Part shown: one piece after another, positions 56,204 to 64,000 of the stretch
How positions within the stretch are numbered: position 1 is the stretch's first letter
Layout: each line of letters begins with the position of its first letter
Source of the DNA: Euphorbia lathyris
Taxonomy: Eukaryota; Streptophyta; Magnoliopsida; Malpighiales; Euphorbiaceae
Length of the DNA: 64,000 nt
Direction: 5' to 3'
NCBI RefSeq assembly: GCF_963576675.1
Contig: NC_088913.1
Coordinates: 76,135,001 to 76,199,000, forward strand
The notes under the pieces: model-generated
What the model was told of the DNA's origin: nothing
Database searches by the model: none
What the model saw: only the letters and a program-made list of their open reading frames with translations
Translations under genes and position numbers: made by a program

Positions 56204-56676
56204 GGCTTCGCGTCGGGGTATGTTGGGATACGGTGAGTTATGATTGATTGATCAATTCCTGGCATGTCTTTGTATGTCCAAGCAAACACTATTTCGTATT
56301 TTTTAATTATTCTCTCAAATTCTTTTCTCTCTTCGTTAGTTAATTTTTGAGCAATTTGTATAAGTTTAGGATTTTCATCCGTGCCAAGATTGAAAGTTGA
56401 CATTTCTATTGTATTGATTTCAAATGTAGGCATGTTATATGAATGAGAATGCATGGAATGATCACGATCAACATCAAGCAAGTAGGCAAAATCAGAATTC
56501 ATTTCATTGATAGTGTTGGCGAGTACATCATCGGATTCAAATAAAGCAGTAATACAATTTTCATCGTTAGGGTTCTCGGGTTTCTCATAAGCCTTGGAGG
56601 TACTGGGCTCGTCCACCGCTCCCATAGTTGCTTCAATAGTGATGACCTGCTCCTCCGCATTCAAATCTAACATCAT
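56200..56676 (-). pseudogene. pol: protease to RT linker of element D
   Basis: 158 codons ending LTNEERKEFERIIKKYEIVFAWTYKDMPGIDQSIITHRIP, the usual lead into gypsy RT. The frame then shifts by one base into the RT frame (PDAKP followed by KQKLRRMRPEW). The N-terminal half is acidic and not recognisable. Confidence 0.82.
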
Positions 56677-58004
56677 GATCTCCTCGACGAAGCAGTTTGC
56701 CTTTCCTTTGCCCCAGTCGGTAACATCATTGAAGATCTCTTTCCTTCGGTGCTAGTCCATGACTCGGGAATCCCCGAATAAACCTTTCCGTGCCCCTCAT
56801 TCACAAAATACTTCCTTAGGCCCACCTTTCCTTCACTACTTGCGTTGGACGGACCTCCCAGCTCATATCCCAAACCCCTCCGGGTTTTCTGACTCTTGAA
56901 CTCCGGAAATTCTGGCAACCCTTGATGGTGTGCTCCTAAGCCCATACCGGGGATGAAACCCCCTTTCATCATCTTCAACACATCGATGGTCATGCTAGAC
57001 TCGTAGATCCCAGAAACTCGGAATCCGGAGAAAAGTTGAGGCTCAATTCCCAATGCCGCCACCGAGCTTAATTTTTCCGCTCTGATCGTCACTATCTCCT
57101 CCCCGAAGGGGAATTTGATCATTTGGTGGAGAGTGGACGGCACGCCTCCCAATTTGTGGAACCATGGACGTCCCAACAACACGACAAACGTCACCGGTAT
57201 ATCCAGCATAGTGAACTCAGTCTCTTCCTCATGCGGCCCTACTTTGAGCTTGGCCTTAAAAACTCCTTCGATGTGCCTACGGCTATCATCATAGGCCCTG
57301 ATCACAGTTTCCGAGGCCGTCAAGTCTCCTCTTTCTACTCCCAACTTAGACAAGAGCTTCAGCGGGCAAACATTAATGGCTGATCCATCATCGACCATCA
57401 CACAGCTAGTCTTTTTCCCGTTAATTTCAGCTCGGATGTACAAAGGCTTGTTGTGAGCCTTCCCCTCTTCTGGGAGATCTTCGTCAGTAAATGTGATCTC
57501 GGTCTTCTTCCGGGCCATAATTTCCCCTACTAACGCTGCCGGCTCAGTATCGGTAGAAATAACCAAATTCTATAGCTCTTTCATCAGATTTTCACGGTGG
57601 TACTTGGAATGGCATAGGACTTCCCACACTGTAGACTTAGCTTGTGTTTTCTTCAACTGCTCGAGGACTTGGTCATCTGGCTTGGGAGCCGATCCTTCCC
57701 ATATCTCAGTCTCAACCATAGGTGCCTTTCCCTCAGCCACCCGACCTGATCTTGTCATGACGGCGATTTCTGGCTCATCATCAGATTCATCCCAAATATT
57801 GATAGGAATCCTCCGATCAGTGTCCTCCTCGTCCGAAGAACTTTCCCAAATGTCCACAATCATTAGATCCATTATGTGAGGAACGTTCGGATTCAAATAA
57901 AAGGGATCCGCTGATCCATACAAAGCCCAGCCTATCAAATCATCATAATCCCTGAGGGATACTCTACTCTTGCCGCCAACGGAATTGCGCCTCTCTGTAT
58001 GCAC
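56673..58004 (-). pseudogene. pro: protease region of element D with upstream acidic linker
   Basis: Two segments share one frame, separated by a TAG at 57570. The upstream part (58004-57570) is acidic (VDIWESSSDEEDTD, INIWDESDDEPEI). The downstream part (to 56673) carries an aspartic protease with the site CVMVDDGSAINVCPL, then a beta-rich domain with VVLLGRPWFHKL and a glycine-rich FIPGMGLGAHHQG stretch that resembles a G-patch. The protease site has DDGS in place of DTGS, the form common in Tat elements. A frame overlap at 56673 leads to the linker. Confidence 0.85.
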
Positions 58005-58009
58005 ATGAG

Positions 58010-59380
58010 CTACACCTTATCACTCATTGTTTCACGACACTGCTCATAGCGGTTCCTCCACCTCCTAACATAATCCACGAATGGTTTCTTGGGGAATTGC
58101 CTGATCCTATCTAGATCTTCCAAGGATCCCGTCCATGGAACATACATCTCGTATCTCGCCACAAAAGCATCCCTAAGAGGTATCCAATGACCCATTTCCT
58201 CCTCTGATAGGCCTTGGTGCCACAACAAGGCTTCTCCCATGAGGGTTTCCGAGAAATGCTCATGTAATTCGCATTGAGGGAACCCGGCGTCATACATATG
58301 GTTGCGGAATAACCTCGCATGCTCAACAGGATCCTGGTATCCACCATACCTAGGCATCGCCAACACTGCCTCCGGTGTTTCATAAGAGGGCGAGTCCGGG
58401 GTTTGTTCCGCCAGCATCCACATAGTATACTCTTTGATAAACCTCTTCGTCATTGCCGCCCAATCGGTCTTGACATGCATCGGAAGTGACATATACCACA
58501 TCAACGGCTCACCCATCAGCGAATTACAGAACAAGCTGGTGATCTCTTCTTCCTTAAAACCCAAAGGCCCCATGGCCGACAAGTAGAAGTGAAGGTGTTC
58601 CATCGGATCCTTGTTGCCATTATACTTACTGACCCTCGGTAACGGACGCTTGATAGGCCCAATCTGCATCGCAAAGCGCTCTGCGGCCTTGTCCTTAGAT
58701 CTTTGGTACTTTTCTAGGAATAAATCTGACAACTGTTCCCAATCACGCTTGCAAGAGTCGGGTAATGAGTGGAACCACCCCAAAGGCTCACCTATTAGCG
58801 AATGGTGGAACCACTGAGCAATCTCGTCCACCCCGAAGGATTCAACAAACATATCGTGCATATATTCACGCAAGTGCACATCGGGATTCTCTCCACCACT
58901 AAACAGACTCAATTCTGGCACAATAGTCCGAGATGACCCTTCCCCGGTCTCTTCAGCACTATCTTCATCATACGGTGCTCCACCGTCCAACTCTTCATCC
59001 ATCGGTTCGCCCTCATGTTCTTTTCCAAGGAAGGACACATATAGTCCATTTCCTACATTGCTCTTCTCGTTGGAGTCCAACAACTCCTCTTCGTCTTCTT
59101 CGAAGGATTTCAGCACTACACTTTCTTTCAGACCGAATCCAATCATGCTCACCCTATGATTAGGCAATGGATTACGCCTAGTGGAAGGGTTCGCTGACGA
59201 AGGATCAGATATCTTTTTCTCCTCAATCAAATCTTGGATCTCGTGCTTCAACCTCTCACAGTTCTCAATAGTATGCCCATAACTGCTGTGGAATTCGCAG
59301 TATCCTCTAGCTTGTATCTGCGGAGAAGGGGGAGCTTTGTTATAAGGATTAAGAGCTTTCAACAACCCCTTTTTCTGCAA
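58010..59380 (-). pseudogene. gag: gag of element D: zinc knuckle plus three extra capsid-like domains
   Basis: 456 codons. A CCHC-type knuckle (C28, H31, H36, C41 of this frame) is followed by a long acidic spacer. Then come three consecutive capsid-like units: residues 155-226 (FSGGENPDVH, LIGEPLGWF, RDWEQLSDLFL), 247-320 (YNGNKDPMEH, LMGEPLMWY, TDWAAMTKRFI) and 341-450 (YGGYQDPVEH, LMGEALLWH, HWIPLRDAFV, then FVDYVRRWRNRYEQC). Each repeats the order of the normal capsid in 59381-60484. It begins after a TGA at 59381 and stops at a TAG at 58010, with a frame change into the protease linker. Confidence 0.82.
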
Positions 59381-60484
59381 TCATTCGAAAACTTTTGTGT
59401 AGGTCTGATCAAATTTGGCGAACTGCCTCTTCTCGATAGCATTAAGATCAAGCACCTTCACTGCGGCAGATTCTGCACTCACACTTGGCCCTCCGACACT
59501 ATATCCAGACTTCGTCCACTTGGTATAAGCTTTCTTCGGCTCTCCGTCTCCCTCAACTGTCAAGGCGCAGCTATACATCTGATTGAAATCAGTAAAAGGC
59601 ATATACCGCAGCTCATTCTTAATATACGGCAATGTGTTACCCACTACCATTCGGATCTGATCCTGCTCAAGCGGCTTCTGCTTCATAACTGTCGCCTTGG
59701 CTCTCCACCTCCTCACAAAATCGGAAAAAGACTCATTAGCTTGTTGCTTAGTGCTTTCCAGTTCCTTTAGAGTAACCTCAAGCATAGTGTTGAAACTATA
59801 CTAAGCGATGAATGATTTCGCCAACTCCTTCCAATCTCTCTTTGTCACCATCAGCAACGCATGAAACCATATGAGGGCAGCCCCCTCCAGATAAGTGTTA
59901 AACAGCCCCAGGACTTGATCCTCAGTCAGGATCGTGTGCTTCATCATGGCAACATACTGATTCATGTGAGCAGTAGGATCTCCAGTTCCATCGAACTTTT
60001 TCATGTCAGGGAGCCGGAATTTCAAAGGCAAAGCAGTTGCCGATAAACAGTTCTTCAAGTTATAAAAGTCTTGACTCCCGAAACTTCCCCCACGTAGATC
60101 CTGCACCTCCTGAGTGATGTGTTGCTTCCACTCCTCTTCCTTAGCTTTCTCTTTCTCAAGTTGTTTACGGATATAGTCCTGATAGTCATCCTCGTTCCCA
60201 AAGCGAGGACCATCATTCACCTCATTCTCAGCATGCTTACTTCCACTCTTGTCATCCTTCATGGCCAACTTAGCTATCTGGGCCACTATCGCGGCTAACT
60301 GCTCGTTAATGTTGTTCACAGAGTTTTCCAATCCGGCCACTTTTTCGTCGATCGCAGACATACTGACGGAAGAATGAGTATACCCGGATGAAGACGAATC
60401 AGAAGCCACAACTGCCGACTCGGAACTGTCAATCTGTAACTGATCAAACTGCCTAACTAGCTGACTGCTCTCACGGAACCACAA
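59381..60484 (-). pseudogene. gag: gag of element D: N-terminal part and canonical capsid domain
   Basis: Two segments in one frame (60484-59801, 59800-59381) separated by a TAG at 59801. A serine-rich start, a helical segment (EKVAGLENSVNNINEQLAAIVAQIAKL) and a charged stretch precede the capsid: LPDMKKFDGTGDPTAHMNQYV, LEGAALIWFHALL, RDWKELAKSFIA, then SFSDFVRRWRAKA and TLPYIKNELRYMPF. The frame is open upstream of 60484 without an obvious ATG, so the true start is uncertain. It ends at the TGA at 59381, after which the knuckle follows in the same frame. Confidence 0.85.
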
Positions 60485-62427
60485 CCGCTTAATGATGACG
60501 TCTGCGCGAATGGCATCTATTAGTATGTATGCATGGTTTTATATGCATGACTTGTGGTGTGTGCATTTATTTATTTACGGATATATAAGATAAGAAGAAC
60601 AAACGTTAGACTAATTACAAGTAACACAACATCTCTCTTCCACCCTTATTCCTCCACACACTCGATGGTCCAAGTCTCTTTCCTAGGATTTTGGTTTGGG
60701 GCTCACATTGCGGTCCAGGGGACGTGTGATGCCGGCGATTATTGCGGAAAAGTAAATCATCCATCAGACAATACAGTTCGTTTTGACGTATCCACATTCA
60801 GTGACTAAGATATCGACCAAATGGATTGCCCTTTTGAATAACTCGTCTTTTGTTATTTCGCGAGACGCATTAGTTCGGGTTTTGATTCCCTTTTGAGCGT
60901 ATCTCGGATTTAGACGCGGTACGAGTTATTCTTCTAGTTCAATCGTTCGTTTGTTGATAATGACTCGTTCCCTTTTATTTGCGTGGGTTCATGTCTCGAT
61001 TTTTGGATTACAATGGGATCTTTTGGATCTATCGAGAGACGTAACCACGTGTTTATTTAGTGATGAAAGCACTTTTAAGGAACGGACTCATCGCGTAACG
61101 TGTTTATTTTTAGTGTTAAGAATCTGTTCGCTCGTTTTTGCTACGTGAAAAGACGGCGAGTCTTATTTGAGCGCACGATAATCTTTCGGCTAATAACAAC
61201 TCTTTATTTCTTCCAATTTACGGGATATATCATCCTAGCGTGGTTATAGAAAATCAACGTTTCATTGAATCGCATGCTTATTCGAAGCAGGGATATTACC
61301 ATTCTTTTTCATTTAGGCGCGAGTTAAGCAAACATGCAGATCGGGCCATATTTCTTGTAGTTTTGGTAACGGTCGAAATGATCGAGCCATTAATCAAACC
61401 CACAGTCTCGTCCATATGGCGCAATTATGTAGTTTAGCTTCATTCGGCTTTTATGATTTTAAACGGCGTACATACCGGCTCGAGGCACGTATTTAACGGC
61501 ATTGGTTCATTTTCTTTAACTACCCTCGGGATGGATACATATCGTAGATACAGAAGGATTTTGGTCGTTTGTTTATTTTTGTTTTTCTTTTATTTTCTTA
61601 GTCACTTTTGCGGACACGTCCATTTCTCTTAAGAACAACACAAGGCATAACGTAAGAGCTCGTCTTTTATTCGGAAGGGACGGGCCACGTTTGCGAAACT
61701 CTTTACGTTACAGCGGGGTCATTCGAAACAGAAATGTTCTTCGTTTTCGTTCTGTCATAATTTCACTTTATCCCAACGTATTTAAAGAATGTGAATAACG
61801 GCTATCGTTAATATAATCTTTTGAATCGAGATATAACTATCCTTAATATCAAAACAATTTGTACTAATACGTGCTTACGTCATAACGTATTTCCTGAACA
61901 TGTGCCTTCTTCGGGACACGAAAAGGGACCAGGCGGGTCGCACAAGTCCATTTATACGAGATGACTAAGTCGTCTTTAGTTCGAATCGTTTCGATGCTTC
62001 GGGGTAGTTTATATATCGGTTTAAGAGTTATATTAACGCATCGCTTCATTTCCTTTACATATTTTAGGATTGGACACGTATCATGGCAATTTGAAAACAC
62101 GAACTGATTCATTTATCACATCAAAAATATTAACGGGTAATCCTATGGCAACTTCTAAGGCTACTATATGCTGACACGGCTGATCGCGGGACCTCACAGG
62201 ACCGCACAAATTCGCCCCTAACGAATGGATGGGGACCCTTTGGCGCCTTACTGTAAGGGGGAACTTACACTAGCCTCTTTCGAGCGACGAATGGACTCTC
62301 GCTAGAGGTTTCACGAAAATTACCCAAAAGGTTTGCAATAATGCTTATGAATGCATACGAAAAGAAATAATACGATTCGTCCCCGTTAAGGGCTTAATAC
62401 ACGCCTTCCGAAATCAAATTTCTCGCT
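60485..62427 (-). other. leader region of element D
   Basis: About 1.9 kb between primer site and gag with no long frame on the minus strand and no recognisable similarity on either strand. Ogre elements often have an extra ORF here; I do not see one. Confidence 0.6.
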
Positions 62428-62445
62428 TCCCCAGCAGAGTCGCCA
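62428..62445 (-). other. Primer binding site of element D
   Basis: The minus strand reads TGGCGACTCTGCTGGGGA two bases inside the LTR. This placement is exactly that of a primer site, and the sequence resembles the tRNA-Arg-type site reported for Ogre/Tat elements; tRNA identity is from memory and should be verified. Confidence 0.7.
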
Positions 62446-62447
62446 CT

Positions 62448-64000
62448 TGTTAGACAATGTGCCGAACGGCCTCGCCCGGGCGGGCCGAGGGGTGGACACC
62501 TCATGGCGACATAAGCGGTGATTGGCGCCGAAAGCAACCAATCGTGGAATCAAGCTGCTCGGTAGGACCGGAGCTCGGAGTATGGAAGAGTCGCCACCCA
62601 CGAATGGGAAAATGAACACTGATCCCTTGCGGGAGACCGGTGAGGGTTCGGGAAACTTAGGTACGAGCCGAGAAGGCTAGCTCCTTTCCGGAGAAAGGCT
62701 ACTAGGCACCCCGACATCGCCCGGTTATGAACCACCGGCCTCCTACTCAGCGTGTTAGGCGATAACGGACTAATCGCATATTTCTTTAAGTTTAAAATTC
62801 ATTTGAAACCTTTTCTTTCTCGTTTTGACAGCCGTTTTGAGAATATATTATTGAAAGCCATTTTGGTAAAGAATCACCCATTTACATCAGTTCAAAATAC
62901 ATAGGAGAGAGAGGGGGAGAAGAAAGAATTGATTTGTTCACAATGTGATTTATGCTTCGTATTACACACTAACTCTAAACTAAACTCACTTCCCAAAAAT
63001 GAGTTTATTTACATGGTTCGTACCTTAATCGCCGTTGGAACGATTTAGGTACGTTTCAAAACCCCGTTTAATGACGTTCACTCGAATCGCCGTTGGAACG
63101 ACTCGAGCGTTTGAAAATGTTGAGATAAAAGCTTTAACAAGAAAACGTGATTAAGTATACAAGTCAATTTATTTTGTTCAAAAACCATTTAGTTAGGAAA
63201 ACAATTCAAAAACTCTATTATTTACAATTAAAAGCAATTTTAATTACAAGGTTCACTTAATCCGTCATTGGAACGAATTAAGGTTTTAAAACGTGATGTT
63301 TTAAGAAATGGTTTGAAAATGTCAAGAAAACGTTATTTACACTTTAGGAATATCTAGAAAACTTTAAGTTTAAATAAGCAAATTAAACTCTCTTTTTGTG
63401 ATTTTACTTTCCCCTTTTCACTCAATTAACCTTTAACATTATCATAATTACAACAATAAACCAACTAAACCAAAATTCTTCAATTGAAAAACAATTTAAA
63501 ACCATGTCCCCAAGTGCCAAAAAGAATAAGGAAGAATATGTACATATATACATATATATATTTTTAGATAAAAATAATGATATACATATAACTTTGAAAA
63601 CCAAGCAAAGAATACCCTATAGTATAGCTAAGTATATGTATAATAATGAAAATAACACTAAGTATGATATATTATAATCAAAACATGTAAAAATGATGAG
63701 GCAAGTTCACAAATAAGAAAATAACCTTTGATTCAAAAACAATATTTACATCATAACCCAAAAACCAATTAATCATCCCAAAAGTCACAAAAACTATACA
63801 TATATACTTATATAATTTACAAAACCAAATCAATATAAATTAAATTTCTAACATAACATAAATAGACATATAATATGTAGATAATAATTATATAAACCAA
63901 AAATATATTTATCAAGTATTTTACATAATTAAATAGAGATATACTTAAGAAGAAATGTCAAAAAGATAAGAAAAAGACTCAAAAAATGGGTATTTAAGGT
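62448..64000 (-). repeat. 5' LTR of element D (cut by the window edge)
   Basis: The first 1553 bp on the + strand, from TGTTAGACAATG, match 45919-47480 with about ten substitutions and a two-base length change. The U3 part, with the palindrome array and TATA-like box, lies outside the window. Confidence 0.92.

Larger units (their letters stand above)
45919..64000 (-). mobile_element. Element D: large Tat/Ogre-like Ty3/gypsy retrotransposon, right end outside window
   Basis: Read on the minus strand: 5' LTR (from beyond 64000 to 62448), primer site, 1.9-kb leader, gag with serial capsid-like domains, protease, RT-RNase H, a second (archaeal-type) RNase H, integrase, then a 3' region with an antisense spliced gene and tandem repeats, polypurine tract and 3' LTR (48693-45919). 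The second RNase H before integrase is the mark of the Tat lineage. The left target site is GCTGG (45914-45918); the right one is not in view. The LTRs differ at only about 10 sites over the 1553 bp visible in both (under 1%), so D looks the youngest element here. Confidence 0.92.

Overview
This window is plant nuclear DNA, almost certainly from a eudicot. It is a pile of transposable elements, and I see no ordinary host gene. The evidence is AT-rich spacer DNA, plant-type Ty1/copia and Ty3/gypsy LTR retrotransposons with TG...CA long terminal repeats, copia-type (initiator-Met) and Athila-type primer sites, GT-AG introns, and MULE-type miniature elements with 9-bp target duplications. I cannot name the species.

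Layout. 1-4683 is gene-free AT-rich DNA with a long-hairpin MULE-type MITE (2735-3242). A decayed LINE (RTE-like) fragment at 4684-5567 is cut by copia element A (+ strand, Sirevirus-like, from 5573 to its truncated 3' LTR at 44183). Element B (- strand, same family) sits inside A's envelope-like gene (14023-41027, TSD GGATC on both sides). Two insertions lie inside B: a solo LTR of a third family member, F (18816-20156, TSD ATTAT), and a complete Athila-type gypsy element, C (+ strand, 22328-36504, TSD TTGTC), which splits B's pol between integrase and reverse transcriptase. C itself carries a MULE-type MITE (32806-33551, 9-bp TSD). At 44183 the A 3' LTR is joined by a deletion to a fragment of another Athila-like element, E (- strand, 44184-45918). 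E's gag is interrupted by a large Tat/Ogre-like gypsy element, D (- strand, 45919 to beyond 64000).

How the genes work together. Each full element has the usual cycle genes: Gag for the particle, protease for processing, RT and RNase H for cDNA synthesis, integrase for insertion. Each also has at least one accessory gene between pol and the 3' LTR. A and B carry a long envelope-like / 'putative plant transposon protein' ORF. C carries two diverged, tandem ATHILA ORF-1-like ORFs. D carries a spliced, antisense gene with a plant mobile domain and a charged C-terminal helix. Every one of these accessory genes has a TATA-like box about 80-125 bp upstream of its ATG, so internal promoters look like a common solution. 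Most frames are broken by frameshifts and nonsense codons, several of them CGA to TGA changes of the kind expected from methylated-CpG decay. B's RT-RNase H half is open throughout.

Most notable: (i) in C, the same palindromic motif lies upstream of three TATA boxes (LTR and both accessory ORFs); (ii) D's Gag has four serial capsid-like domains; (iii) D has an antisense spliced gene with its own TATA box; (iv) D's LTR has nine or so tandem GC-rich palindromes just upstream of its TATA-like box; (v) the A/B/F family is saturated with GCTGAGT/ACTCAGC and GCTGACC/GGTCAGC words, in coding and non-coding parts alike. All divergences quoted are counts by eye, not alignments.
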